NCBI RefSeq assembly: GCF_003071365.1
Contig: NZ_CP028960.1
Location: forward strand, 2,772,501-2,836,500
DNA: 64,000 bases
Source of the DNA: Methyloceanibacter sp. wino2
Lineage (GTDB): Bacteria > Pseudomonadota > Alphaproteobacteria > Rhizobiales > Methyloligellaceae
Direction: 5' to 3'
Of this stretch, positions 50,600 to 59,594 are shown one piece after another. Under the pieces are notes generated by a model, which had not been told where the DNA came from, made no database searches, and worked only from the letters and a program-made list of their open reading frames with translations. A program made the position numbers and the translations under genes. Each line of letters starts with the position of its first letter. Positions within the stretch are counted from its first letter, which is position 1.

Positions 50600-50704
50600 A
50601 CTGTCTAGCCCCCTTAGGCTGTTCCCGCTTGCAGCGATTTCTCTAATAACGTCTCGGGCAAGCTCCGCTTTTGGCATGAAGCCAATGAGTCTCGATCGCG
50701 TCGG

Positions 50705-50725
50705 ATGTTGCCCCAGACGTTGCCC
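50705..50725. repeat. GTTGCCC repeats at the right end
   Basis: ATGTTGCCC and ACGTTGCCC, 12 bp apart, repeat the arrangement seen just inside the left end (37086-37104). They lie about 55 bp inside attR and may be integrase arm sites. Confidence 0.5.
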
Positions 50726-50780
50726 GCAACGGACCATCACCCCATCTTCCGTCTTAGTAAGTTGATTTTTAACACTAAAT

Positions 50781-50812
50781 ATGGTGGGCGGTACTGGACT
50801 TGAACCAGTGAC
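50781..50812. repeat. attR: 3' end of tRNA-Val gene
   Basis: 32 bp identical to 36931-36962. Here they form part of the intact tRNA gene, so the element restores the tRNA at its right end. Confidence 0.9.
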
Positions 50813-50857
50813 CCCTGCGATGTGAACACAGTGCTCTACCAGCTGAGCTAACCGCCC
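50782..50857 (-). tRNA. tRNA-Val (CAC)
   Basis: The minus strand folds as a 76-nt tRNA with encoded CCA. The acceptor GGGCGGT pairs with ACCGCCC, the D arm is GCTC-AGCTGGTAGA-GC, the anticodon stem CTGTG/CGCAG encloses TTCACAT with anticodon CAC (valine, GUG codons), and the T arm is CTGGTTCAAGTCCAG. It serves as the integration site of the island. Confidence 0.96.
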
Positions 50858-51011
50858 GTGCGGGGCGCGGCTGATCTAGCTTGCGCCCGGCTCCGTCCGC
50901 GTCCTCGCCTCAAGTGATGAGGGGCCGCGACGGCAAGCGCGCATTTAGCGAACGGCCCCTCGCCAAGTCAAGCAGGCCGTCCCGCGAAACCGCGCAGATT
51001 TCCTAAAAAGT

Positions 51012-51317
51012 CTACTGGGCCGCCGCGTCTTCCGCCGGGGCCGGGGCGGGCGCCGGCTTCAGCATGCCCTTGACCTTGGCCATCGTGGTCTTGGCCTTGC
51101 CGTAGTCCCCATCCGTGCAGGCGGCGTCCGCCTCGTCGAGGAGCATGTTCACCTCTTCGACGTCGCCTTCGTCGAGCACCTTCGCGTTGACCGTCTGGTC
51201 TACGAGGCTTTCGGTTTCGGCAAGCTGGCTGACACAGTCGTCCCCTGCGTCTTGGGCGAAAGCGGTTCCGCTCATCATCAATGCGATGCAAGCGCTCATC
51301 ACAATACGTCCGCGCAT
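51012..51317 (-). CDS. Small periplasmic helical protein, 101 aa
   Basis: ATG 51317 follows AAGGAGAACTGG. A signal peptide (SACIALMMSGTAFA) ends before QDAGDDC. The mature part has two cysteines (DDCVSQL, AACTDGD) that could pair across helices, acidic helices, and an end rich in Ala/Pro (KPAPAPAPAEDAAAQ). It looks like a small soluble periplasmic protein of unknown function. It is the first gene beyond the tRNA. Confidence 0.65.
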   Translation of the reverse strand: MRGRIVMSACIALMMSGTAFAQDAGDDCVSQLAETESLVDQTVNAKVLDEGDVEEVNMLLDEADAACTDGDYGKAKTTMAKVKGMLKPAPAPAPAEDAAAQ

Positions 51318-51433
51318 TCCAGTTCTCCTTGGAGCAAAAAGCTCAGTTCCCGTACCTAGCGCGCAATTGTGGCTGTTGGTTGCAGCCCGTGGGGCGATTG
51401 AGGCGAAATTCCAGCGCGTCCACCCGGGCGCTA

Positions 51434-52117
51434 TTAGGAACGGGTCGGGTCGTGGTCTGTCAAGCGTTTGAGCAGGATTTCGGCCTGGGATTCCAAGGCG
51501 TCGAAGCTGTCGATTGCGGCGCTGGGGTGGGGACCGTCCGGCGACGGAGGGGAATAGCCGAACGTGACCAGGATCGAGGGAATTCCGGCGCGCTGCGCAG
51601 CCTCAATGTCGACGGCGCTGTCGCCCACCATGACGGCGCGGGCCGGATCGCCGCCCACGGCGGCGATGGCGTCCAGAAGGTGACCCGGGTGGGGCTTGGA
51701 AGTCTCGAACGTATCGCGGCCCGCGATTGCTGCGAAATGATGATCGAGTTCCAGCGCTTCGAGGAGAAGATTGGCGAGGCGCGCCCGCTTGTTGGTGCAG
51801 ACGGCAAGGCGCGCGCCGCGGTCCGCGAGGCGCTCCAGCAGCGCCACGGCGCCGGGGAAGGGGCGGCTCTCCACCGCGATATTGGCCTCGTAGTGGATGA
51901 GGAAGTCCGCGAGGATCGCCTCCGTGCCGGTCTCGATCCCCAGCGCCTCGTAGATCATGGCCGGCGCGCCGCGTCCCACCGCCTCGCGGACGAGCGCGGG
52001 CTCCACGGTCCGGTGTCCATGCAGTTGCAGGGCGTGGTTGAGGGCATTCGTGAGGTCCGGCGCGGTGTCGACCAGCGTGCCGTCGAGATCGAAAACAATT
52101 GTCGCACCCTCGAACAT
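51434..52117 (-). CDS. gph: Phosphoglycolate phosphatase (HAD family)
   Basis: The 227-aa protein is a HAD hydrolase with motif I FDLDGTLVDTAPDL (nucleophilic Asp), a helical cap, motif II AVCTNK, the lysine in SKPHPGHLLDAI and motif IV MVGDSAVDIEAA. ALNHALQLHG after motif I is typical of Gph. It removes 2-phosphoglycolate formed in DNA repair or by Rubisco-type oxygenation. It diverges from the aldehyde dehydrogenase gene. Confidence 0.92.
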   Translation of the reverse strand: MFEGATIVFDLDGTLVDTAPDLTNALNHALQLHGHRTVEPALVREAVGRGAPAMIYEALGIETGTEAILADFLIHYEANIAVESRPFPGAVALLERLADRGARLAVCTNKRARLANLLLEALELDHHFAAIAGRDTFETSKPHPGHLLDAIAAVGGDPARAVMVGDSAVDIEAAQRAGIPSILVTFGYSPPSPDGPHPSAAIDSFDALESQAEILLKRLTDHDPTRS

Positions 52118-52173
52118 GGGCCTCTCTCACACGTGACTTGCCGTTGCGCAAGCGGCGGCGTAGAGAGCGGGCC

Positions 52174-53633
52174 ATGCAACTCAAGACACCGACCCTCATC
52201 AAGGACCAATGCCTGATCGGCGGTGCCTGGACAGGCACGCCGGTGGACGACATCACCAACCCGGCGACCGGCGCTGTGGTCGGCCGCGTGCCCGATCTCG
52301 GCGCGCACGAGACCCGCACGGCCGTTGAGGCCGCGGATCGCGCCTTTCGGGCCTGGAGTGGCTTGCTGGCGGGCGAGCGCGCGAAAGTCTTGCGCCGCTG
52401 GTACGAACTCCAGCAGGAGCACGCGGAGGACCTCGCCCGTCTCATGACCGCCGAGCAGGGCAAGCCTTTGGCCGAAGCGCGCGCGGAGGTGGATTACGGG
52501 TCATCCTTCACGGAGTTCTACGCGGAGGAGGCCAGGCGTGTGCTGGGCGAGATCATCCCGACGCCCAAGCACAGCGGCCGCGTGCTCGTCATGAAGCAGC
52601 CGGTCGGTGTGGTCGGGGCCATCACCCCGTGGAACTTCCCGTTCGCGATGATCACGCGCAAGATTTCGCCGGCGCTGGCCGCAGGCTGCACCGTGGTCGT
52701 GAAGCCGGCACCGGAGACGCCGCTCACCGCGCTCGCGCTGGCGGAGCTGGCGTGCCAGGCCGGATTCCCCCCGGGCGTTCTCAATGTCATCACCGGCAAT
52801 GCCGAGGCCATCGGCGGCGAACTCACTTCGAACCGGCTCGTGCGCATGATCACCTTCACCGGATCCACCGAGGTCGGGAAGCTCCTCATGCGTCAGTCGG
52901 CCGACACGGTGAAGAAGCTCTCCCTGGAGCTCGGGGGCAATGCCCCGTTCATGGTGTTCGACGACGCCGACCTCGATGCGGCCGTTGCGGGCGCCGTCGC
53001 CTCGAAGTTCCGGAATTCGGGTCAGACCTGCGTGAGCGCCAACCGCATTCTGGTTCAGAGTGGCATCTACGATCGCTTCGCCGAACGGCTCACCGAGGTC
53101 GTTTCGGACCTCAAGGTAGGCGACGGCACCGAGCAGGGCGTGGCGCAAGGCCCGCTCATCAACGAGGCGGGGCTCGAAAAGGTCGAGGCTCATGTGCGGG
53201 ACGCGGTCGCCCATGGCGCCAAGGTTCTGACCGGCGGCGTACGGCACGAGCTGGGACGGACATTCTTTACGCCCACCGTGTTGACCGACGTGACGCCGGA
53301 GATGCGCATCGCCCACGAAGAGACCTTCGGACCCGTCGCGGCGCTGTTCCGCTTCCGCGACGAGCAGGAGGCGATTGCTCTGGCGAACGACACGCCGTTC
53401 GGTCTTGCGGCCTATTTCTTCACGGAGAATATTTCCCGCGCCTGGCGGGTGGCCGAGGCGCTCGAATATGGCATGATCGGCGTCAACGAAGGGATGATCT
53501 CCTCCGCATTGGCCCGTTCGGCGGTGTGAAGGAGTCGGGCCAGGGCCGCGAAGGCTCCCACCATGGCATCGAAGAATTCTTGGAATTGAAATACGTCATG
53601 ATGGGTGGTCTCGAGAACGGGAGCCCCGGATAG
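52174..53633 (+). pseudogene. gabD: Succinate-semialdehyde dehydrogenase-like, frameshifted near the end
   Basis: The first frame gives an almost complete NAD(P)-dependent aldehyde dehydrogenase: [60 protein letters not shown] with the general-base Glu, and [11 protein letters not shown] with the catalytic Cys, all as in GabD. It breaks after GMISSALA at CCC 53513-53515. With one more C the frame reads on as [20 protein letters not shown] and [10 protein letters not shown], the normal GabD end. A missing base in the assembly is more likely than decay, since everything else is intact. ATG 52174 is the family start. Confidence 0.88.
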
Positions 53634-53666
53634 CGAGAGACCTCACGAGGGGAGACCTGGCCACCG

Positions 53667-54386
53667 ATGTCGGAAAGCGCAAGGACGATCGAAGGGTACA
53701 AGGCCGCCGCGGCGAGGGCGGCTATCGAGCTGGTGCAGCCGGGCATGCGGCTCGGGCTCGGCACGGGCTCCACGGCTGCGCCTTTCGTCGAAGAGGTCGG
53801 CGCGCGCGTGCGCGATGGTCTCAACGTCATTTGCGTACCGACGTCGGAGGCGACGCGCGCCCATGCCGAAGCTTTGGGCATTCCGCTGACGACGTTGGAC
53901 GAAACCCCGCATCTCGATTTGACCGTGGACGGTGCCGACGAGATCGACGATCAGCTCCGGCTGATCAAAGGCGGGGGCGGGGCTCTGTTGCGGGAGAAGA
54001 TCGTCGCGACGGCATCCGAGCGCATGGTCGTCATCGCGGATGACCGGAAACTCTCACGAACGCTCGGGTCTCACCCGCTGCCCATCGAAGTGGTGCGCTT
54101 CGGCCTGAAGGCGACCGTGCAGCTGATCCAGGCACTTTCCGCGGAAGCCGGCTGCGAGGGCGAGATCCGGCTGCGGCCCGGTGAGGGCGGCCGCCCCTTC
54201 GTTACCGATCAGGGCAATCTGATCGTGGACTGCGCATTTCCCAAGATCGCTGAGCCCGAGGTTCTGGCTTTCGCGCTGACGCGCGTGCCCGGCGTGGTCG
54301 AGCACGGTCTTTTTCTCGGACTTTGCGATATGGCAATTGTCGCAGGGGCAAATGGCGTACAAGTCCTGAAGCATCCGAGCGCATAA
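53667..54386 (+). CDS. rpiA: Ribose-5-phosphate isomerase A
   Basis: The 239-aa product has all RpiA marks: [16 protein letters not shown] for phosphate binding, [29 protein letters not shown] with the catalytic acids, [14 protein letters not shown] and, near the end, [12 protein letters not shown]. It converts ribose 5-phosphate to ribulose 5-phosphate in the pentose phosphate pathway. It lies 34 bp after the dehydrogenase gene and is followed by glutathione reductase, which needs NADPH from the same pathway. Confidence 0.95.
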   Translation: MSESARTIEGYKAAAARAAIELVQPGMRLGLGTGSTAAPFVEEVGARVRDGLNVICVPTSEATRAHAEALGIPLTTLDETPHLDLTVDGADEIDDQLRLIKGGGGALLREKIVATASERMVVIADDRKLSRTLGSHPLPIEVVRFGLKATVQLIQALSAEAGCEGEIRLRPGEGGRPFVTDQGNLIVDCAFPKIAEPEVLAFALTRVPGVVEHGLFLGLCDMAIVAGANGVQVLKHPSA

Positions 54387-54405
54387 GGTCACAAGCGCCA
54401 AGTTG

Positions 54406-54468
54406 TCATCTGACAAAATCTCATCCGACCCGTCATCATCCGACGCATCATCTGAAAAAGTCATCCGG
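54406..54468. repeat. Five direct repeats TCATCYGR before gor
   Basis: TCATCTGA, TCATCCGA, TCATCCGA, TCATCTGA and TCATCCGG occur at 54406, 54421, 54436, 54448 and 54461, spaced 12-15 bp. They fill the gap between rpiA and gor and end just before its ribosome site, so they may bind a regulator or affect translation of gor. Confidence 0.6.
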
Positions 54469-54482
54469 AGTACCGATCCAAA

Positions 54483-55874
54483 GTGTCTGACTACGACTAC
54501 GATTTGTTTGTCATCGGGGCAGGGTCCGGCGGCGTTCGCGCGGCCAGGCTCGCGGCCCAGCTCGGCAAGCGCGTCGCTATCGCCGAGGAATATCGTGTCG
54601 GCGGTACCTGCGTCATTCGCGGCTGTGTGCCGAAGAAGCTGTTGGTCTATGGCAGCCGCTACGGCGCCGAAATCGAAGACGCAAAGCCTTTCGGCTGGTC
54701 TTATAGTGATCTTGCATTCGATTGGTCCACGCTGATCCACAACGTGCAGCGCGAGGTCGACCGGCTCAACGGCGTCTATACGCGAACCCTTGAGAACAAC
54801 GGGGTCGAGCGCTTCCTGACGCGGGCGACGGTGGACGGCCCTCACAGCGTGCGCCTTGGCGATCGCGATACGCCCGTAACGGCCGAATACATTTTGGTTG
54901 CCACCGGATCGGCGCCGGCATTCCCGTCCATACCGGGTACGGAGCATTTCATCAGCTCGAACGAGTGCTTCAAGTTCGAGGCGCTGCCCCAGAGCATTGT
55001 CATTCTGGGCGCGGGCTATATCGGTATGGAGTTTGCCTCGATCTTCGCAGGGTTCGGTGTCGACGTCACCGTGGTCCATCGCGGCGAACAGATCCTGCGC
55101 GGGTTCGACAACGATTTGTGCGACATGGTCGCCGAGGCACTGCGCGATCGCGGTGTCGACTTGCGGATGTGCACCAACATCACCTCGGTCGAGAAGGACG
55201 GCGACGGATACCGCGTCGCGCTGACGGATGGTGATTGCCTTCGTGCCTCATCCGTCATGGCTGCGATCGGCCGCACGCCCAACACCAAGGGGCTGGGGCT
55301 TGAGGCCGCCGGTGTCGAACTCGGCGACAACGGCAAAGTGGTCGTGAACGCCTACTCCAAGTCGTCCGTCGACAGCATCTATGCGGTGGGCGATGTGACG
55401 GACCGCGCCAATCTCACGCCGGTGGCGATCCGCGAGGGGACGGCCTTCGTCGAGACGGTGTTCGAAGACCGTCCCAAGGCGATGGACTACAGTTTCATCC
55501 CGACGGCGGTTTTCACCGAGCCGGAGATCGGCACCGTGGGCCTTACGGAAGAAGACGCGCGCAAGAACCATGCGGTCGATGTCTACAAGACGAGCTTCCG
55601 GCCCATGCGTGCCACCATCAGCGGGCGCGGCGAGCAGGTCTTCATGAAGCTGATCGTGGACGTCGAGACCGACAAGGTTCTCGGCCTGCACATGGTCGGG
55701 CCCGACGCGGCCGAAATCGTTCAGATGGCGGCGATCCCCTTGCGGCTCGGTGCGACCAAGGCCGATTTCGACGCCACCATGGCGCTTCACCCCAGCATGG
55801 CGGAAGAGTTCGTAACCCTGCGGCAGAAGTGGGAGCCGCCAACACCTATCAAGGGATCAGATGCGGCGGCTTGA
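54483..55874 (+). CDS. gor: Glutathione-disulfide reductase
   Basis: The 463-aa flavoprotein begins at GTG and has FVIGAGSGGVRAARLAAQLG-like FAD binding, the redox disulfide GGTCVIRGCVPKK, the NADPH loop ILGAGYIGMEFASIFAGFG, and the C-terminal MALHPSMAEEFVTL with the catalytic His-Glu pair. It keeps glutathione reduced. The SDR gene overlaps its end by 14 bp. The five TCATCYGR repeats lie directly upstream. Confidence 0.95.
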   Translation: MSDYDYDLFVIGAGSGGVRAARLAAQLGKRVAIAEEYRVGGTCVIRGCVPKKLLVYGSRYGAEIEDAKPFGWSYSDLAFDWSTLIHNVQREVDRLNGVYTRTLENNGVERFLTRATVDGPHSVRLGDRDTPVTAEYILVATGSAPAFPSIPGTEHFISSNECFKFEALPQSIVILGAGYIGMEFASIFAGFGVDVTVVHRGEQILRGFDNDLCDMVAEALRDRGVDLRMCTNITSVEKDGDGYRVALTDGDCLRASSVMAAIGRTPNTKGLGLEAAGVELGDNGKVVVNAYSKSSVDSIYAVGDVTDRANLTPVAIREGTAFVETVFEDRPKAMDYSFIPTAVFTEPEIGTVGLTEEDARKNHAVDVYKTSFRPMRATISGRGEQVFMKLIVDVETDKVLGLHMVGPDAAEIVQMAAIPLRLGATKADFDATMALHPSMAEEFVTLRQKWEPPTPIKGSDAAA

Positions 55875-56616
55875 GGAAAAGATAGCGCTCGTAACGGGCG
55901 GAGGCGCAGGCATCGGCCGCGCCATCAGCGAGACCTTCGCGCGCGAAGGGGCGCACGTGATCGTTGCCGACATCGACGGCGATGCGGCCAAGGAGACGGC
56001 CCATCAAATCGTCAAGTCGAACGGTGCCGCCGAGGCGCAGACGGTCGACATCACCGACACGGCTGAAGTGCAGGCGCTGATGGCGACCATCAAGGACGCC
56101 CATGGCCGGCTGGATGTCCTCGTCAACAATGCGGGCGTGGGCGCGCGTGCGGACTTTCGTCATCTCACGGACGAGGATTGGGAGAAGGTCTGGTCCGTCA
56201 ATCTCGATGGGACGGTGAAATGCGCGCGCGAGGCATTCGACTTGATGCGCGCGTCGGGCAAGGCTTCGATCGTCAATCTGTCTTCGGTGATGTCGGCCAA
56301 GCATACGCGGCAGATGGCGGTCTACTCGGCCACCAAGGGCGCGGTGTCATCGTTGTCACGCAGTCTTGCGGTCGAATACGCGCCCTACGGCATTCGGGTG
56401 AACACGCTGTTGCCGGGCTATGTGGAGACGGCGCTGATCGGCCGCTATTTGAAGAATCCCGGTATTGCCAAGGCGCTTCTCACTCAAACGCCGCTCCGGC
56501 GGTTCGGGACGCCCGAGGACATCGCCAACGCCGCGTTGTTTTTGGCGTCCGACGAGGCTGCCTACATTACGGGCGCCGCGCTCAACGTCGATGGCGGGAT
56601 GCAGACGACGCTCTAA
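55861..56616 (+). CDS. Short-chain dehydrogenase/reductase
   Basis: The 251-aa classical SDR has the cofactor loop VTGGGAGIGRAISETFA, an acidic end of strand 2 (VADIDGDA) that indicates NAD(H), NNAG, and the catalytic Ser-Tyr-Lys in NLSSVMS and VYSATKGAVSSLSRSLA. DGGMQTTL at the end is usual for the FabG-like group. The substrate is not known. It overlaps gor and is probably translated with it. Confidence 0.92.
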   Translation: MRRLEEKIALVTGGGAGIGRAISETFAREGAHVIVADIDGDAAKETAHQIVKSNGAAEAQTVDITDTAEVQALMATIKDAHGRLDVLVNNAGVGARADFRHLTDEDWEKVWSVNLDGTVKCAREAFDLMRASGKASIVNLSSVMSAKHTRQMAVYSATKGAVSSLSRSLAVEYAPYGIRVNTLLPGYVETALIGRYLKNPGIAKALLTQTPLRRFGTPEDIANAALFLASDEAAYITGAALNVDGGMQTTL

Positions 56617-57209
56617 CGGGATGTGTCGGCAGCGTGGTTCTCAGGCAGGCGGACGCTGAGCCCCGTGTCGGTGAAGTAGGCTTCTTTCAACGGGGGATCT
56701 TCCACGGTCTTGTCGCCTCTGAGCACAGAGAGCAGCGATTCCGGGTCAGCGGTGTTCCCCAGCAGTTGGGCAGGATCGTGCGGTGCGGCCGAGAGTGTTT
56801 TCGCTCGATAGACTTCAACCTTGTCGATGCCGGACTCGATGGCGAAGCGGCATACGCCCCGGATGTACAGCTTGTTGAATTCGTTCTCGGCGGTTGTCTG
56901 AGCAGCGTAAGCGATGTTGACATACCGCCAGTAGACCCCGTCGCCTCGTTTCTGGCGTTTGCGGTCGAGGGCGACAGCTTCTTCGATCAGCCGTTGCGCT
57001 AGCCAGTCGTCGTTGTGGTGTGCCGCGGCTTCGCGGAGGTCATCCACGCAGACTGTGAGGTCGCCCCGTTGGGGAGCGAACTCTTGCTCTGGAGAGCCTT
57101 CATTAGGCGCTACAGCTTCAGGCGTTATCTCGTGGGGCCTTTCGATATCCAACTCCGACGTCATGCATCGGCGCACGCGCCGGCAAAGGTTGTGATAGCG
57201 GAGCCCCAT
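56613..57209 (-). CDS. Hypothetical protein, 198 aa
   Basis: A 198-codon frame opens at ATG 57209 with GAGGATC upstream (an ATG at 57164 is possible). The product is acidic and soluble: a variable start, then a helical middle DDLREAAAHHNDDWLAQRLI, WRYVNIAYAAQTTAENEFNK, RGVCRFAIESGIDKVEVYR and a Pro/Leu end. No family is recognised. It converges on the SDR gene with a 4-bp overlap of the stops. About 267 bp without a gene lies upstream, somewhat richer in A+T, where its promoter must be. Confidence 0.65.
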   Translation of the reverse strand: MGLRYHNLCRRVRRCMTSELDIERPHEITPEAVAPNEGSPEQEFAPQRGDLTVCVDDLREAAAHHNDDWLAQRLIEEAVALDRKRQKRGDGVYWRYVNIAYAAQTTAENEFNKLYIRGVCRFAIESGIDKVEVYRAKTLSAAPHDPAQLLGNTADPESLLSVLRGDKTVEDPPLKEAYFTDTGLSVRLPENHAADTSR

Positions 57210-57476
57210 CTGTGATCCTCATCCCTGCTTCAAAACTATCCTATGGTTGAGAGGGCACAACTAAGAATTTGTAAAATCGATTGGTCGGGTCTTAGACAGT
57301 CTGCGTGCGGCAATTTCCCCATACATTACGGTACGTTATGCCTTTTCGCGAATTACGTGTAGTTGTGGGTTCTGCACTCTATATGTACAGCACACGGATG
57401 ACCTGACCAGGGGCCAAAAGCCGCTGGAGGGACGGAGAGGATGCTTTGGAAGATGCGGCCGTAGAGTAAAGCGGCC

Positions 57477-58651
57477 TTAGGCGTTCTCGCCTTCCAGGAC
57501 AGCTTTGGTGCTGGCGCCGGGCAGGGCGGCGGTCTCCGCCACGAGTTCGTCGACAACGGCGATCAGGGCTTCGTGCTGGGACGCACCTGCGGCCTTCGCC
57601 TTCTCGTAGCATTTGAGCTGGCGATCGGCGCTGGTGCCGCGTTGCATGATCGTGCGGGCATGGGCAACTTCGCGCGTGCAACCGAAATAGGCCGCGTCCT
57701 CGGCGACGAGTTCGAACAGTTCCTCGATCAGATGCGAGAAGGGCACCATGGCGCCGCGGCCGAAATCGACCATGCCTTCCTCGATGCCATAGCGTTGGGC
57801 GCGCCAGCGGTTTTCGCGGATAAGAAAAGGCGGGTAGTGGCGCCAGCGTTGGTTCTGGCGTCGCAGCCGATACAGCAGGCGAAGGATGCACTGGAACAGG
57901 GCGGCGATGGCGATGGCGTCCTCGACCAACGGACAAACGTCGGTGACGCGCATCTCGAGAGTCGGGAAGCGTGCGGACGGGCGCAGGTCCCACCAGATCT
58001 TGGTGGCGTCCTCGATCAGGCCGGCGCTGACCATGAGCTCGATGGTGCGCTCATATTCGCTGTAGCTGGAGAAGGTGTGCGGTATGCCCGTGCGCGGCAA
58101 CTCGTCGAACACGGACAGCCGGTAGGATTTGAGACCCGTCGCCTCACCCTGCCAAAACGGAGACGAGGTCGACAGCGCCAGGAGGTGCGGCAGGAAATAA
58201 GGGGCCTGGCTGAGGAGATCGATCCGAAGGTCGTCGTCGTCGATGCCGATATGCACATGCATGCCGCAGATCACCAGCCGGCGGACCACGTATTGAAGGT
58301 CCTGGGCGAGCAGGTTGTAACGCTCCTTGTTGGTGTGATGCTGACTGTCCCAATGCGCGAAGGGGTGCGTCGACGCGGCGATGGGAGCCAGTCCGAACTC
58401 CGCGGCGGTTGCGCCCACGGTCGAACGAAGTTCGACCAGCTGGTCACGCGCTTCTTGCACCGACCGGCAGACATGGGTGCCGACCTCGATCTGAGACCGT
58501 AGGAATTCGGGCTGACCTGGCCGCCCGAGGCTTGTTCCGCCTTGGCGAGCAACTCGGCCGGCGGTTCGGGGGCGAGGTCGCGGGTCTCCTTGTCGACGAG
58601 GAGATATTCCTCCTCGATGCCGATGCTGAATGTCGGTTCTTTGGTCGCCAT
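57477..58651 (-). pseudogene. YbdK-type carboxylate-amine ligase, frameshifted near the start
   Basis: One protein is split over two frames. The first codes for MATKEPTFSIGIEEEYLLVD, the ATP-grasp-like GCS2 start. The second begins in QEARDQLVELRSTVGATAAE and has FAHWDSQHHTNKERYNLLAQ, GMHVHIGIDDDDLRIDLL, WWDLRPSARFPTLEMRVTDV and ENRWRAQRYGIEEGMV, all GCS2/YbdK marks. The break is at GGG 58509-58511; one more base reads GQVSPEFLRSQIEVG. The intact enzyme is a weak glutamate-cysteine ligase of uncertain role. It is read toward an otherwise empty 267-bp gap. Confidence 0.87.
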
Positions 58652-58747
58652 AAGGATCAGCCCGGTGTGTCAGCGTGTACGCGACGTTCGATTCGCTCTT
58701 TGGGCGATTTTTGCACGATCCCTCGGAAGGGCGAAAGTGAAAGGCGC

Positions 58748-59470
58748 TCAGGCAAGTCCTTTCAGCGCGGCCCCGATGACATAGGCAACGGTCGCGGCCG
58801 CCATGCCGATGACAAAGGTCTCAAGGCCTGCGAGCCACCACGGCTTCGGCGACCAGCGGCTCCGGATCGAACCGATGGCGAAGAATGTTGCTCCGGTCAT
58901 GATGGCAGACGGCCATTCCGGATGATCGAGCCCGAAGAGATAAGGCAGGAGCGGAATGCTCCCGCACAGCACGAAGGCGACGAACGTGAAGAACGCGGCC
59001 CGTGTAGGCGAGTGCACGGCGGCAGCCAGGCCATACTCCTCGCGCATCATGGTCTCGATCCAGCTCTTCCGATGCTTGGTGAGGACCGCGACGACGGTTT
59101 CGAGCTCCTGGCCTTCGAAGCCCTTCGCCCGGAAGATCTGGCGGATTTCTTCCCGCTCGCCCTCGGGCGCGAGCTCGATATGGCGCTCTTCCGTACGGCG
59201 GAGCTGTTCGTATTCGTCACTCTCCGCCTTGGTGCCGGTGTAGTTGCTGGCGGCCATCGAAAAGCCGTCGGCGAAGAGGTTGGCGAGGCCCAGGATGATA
59301 ACGATCGTGGCGGATAGGTCGGCCCCGACCACGCCCGCCATGATGGCGAATGTGGTCACCGTGCCGTCGATCCCGCCATAGACCCAATCGCGCAAATAGC
59401 TGACCTTGGGTCCCTGGGCGAGCCGCTTGGCGATATCGCGCGGCTTATGGCTATGCTCCAGCAAAGGCAC
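58748..59470 (-). CDS. VIT1/CCC1-family iron or manganese transporter
   Basis: The 240-aa protein has [23 protein letters not shown] in its first helix, [23 protein letters not shown] in the second, a cytosolic metal-binding helical insert with many Glu ([29 protein letters not shown]), and three C-terminal helices. Members export Fe2+ or Mn2+ from the cytosol in exchange for protons. It diverges from the DAHP synthase gene with 124 bp between. Confidence 0.9.
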   Translation of the reverse strand: MPLLEHSHKPRDIAKRLAQGPKVSYLRDWVYGGIDGTVTTFAIMAGVVGADLSATIVIILGLANLFADGFSMAASNYTGTKAESDEYEQLRRTEERHIELAPEGEREEIRQIFRAKGFEGQELETVVAVLTKHRKSWIETMMREEYGLAAAVHSPTRAAFFTFVAFVLCGSIPLLPYLFGLDHPEWPSAIMTGATFFAIGSIRSRWSPKPWWLAGLETFVIGMAAATVAYVIGAALKGLA

Positions 59471-59594
59471 GGCTTTTGGTTCCTTCCCGCGTCATTATCG
59501 GTTATTTGGCAGGCCCCGCGATAGAGAAGTGATCGCGATCCCCTGCTAGCCACAGTCATTTCAAGTGCTTATATAGCGGGGACTTAACTGGAGA

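Larger units (their letters stand above)
36931..50812. mobile_element. Integrative element at tRNA-Val(CAC), 13.9 kb
   Basis: The element is bounded by perfect 32-bp direct repeats and has a tyrosine integrase next to the left repeat. It carries an AlpA-type regulator, a possible HUH replication or transfer protein, a serine recombinase and an anti-phage cargo: AbiEi/AbiEii, a GIY-YIG-like protein, a type I restriction-modification system and an Ntn-hydrolase/SEC-C protein. No conjugation or capsid genes are present, so it is a defence-type genomic island or mobilisable satellite. Composition is visibly less GC-rich than its surroundings, mainly in the parts from 40 to 45 kb, which supports transfer. 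Confidence 0.9.

Noticed and set aside
54403-54735. 110-codon frame over the TCATC repeats and gor start
   Set aside because: Its Ser/Asp-rich start is simply the translated repeat, and the rest is out of frame with gor.
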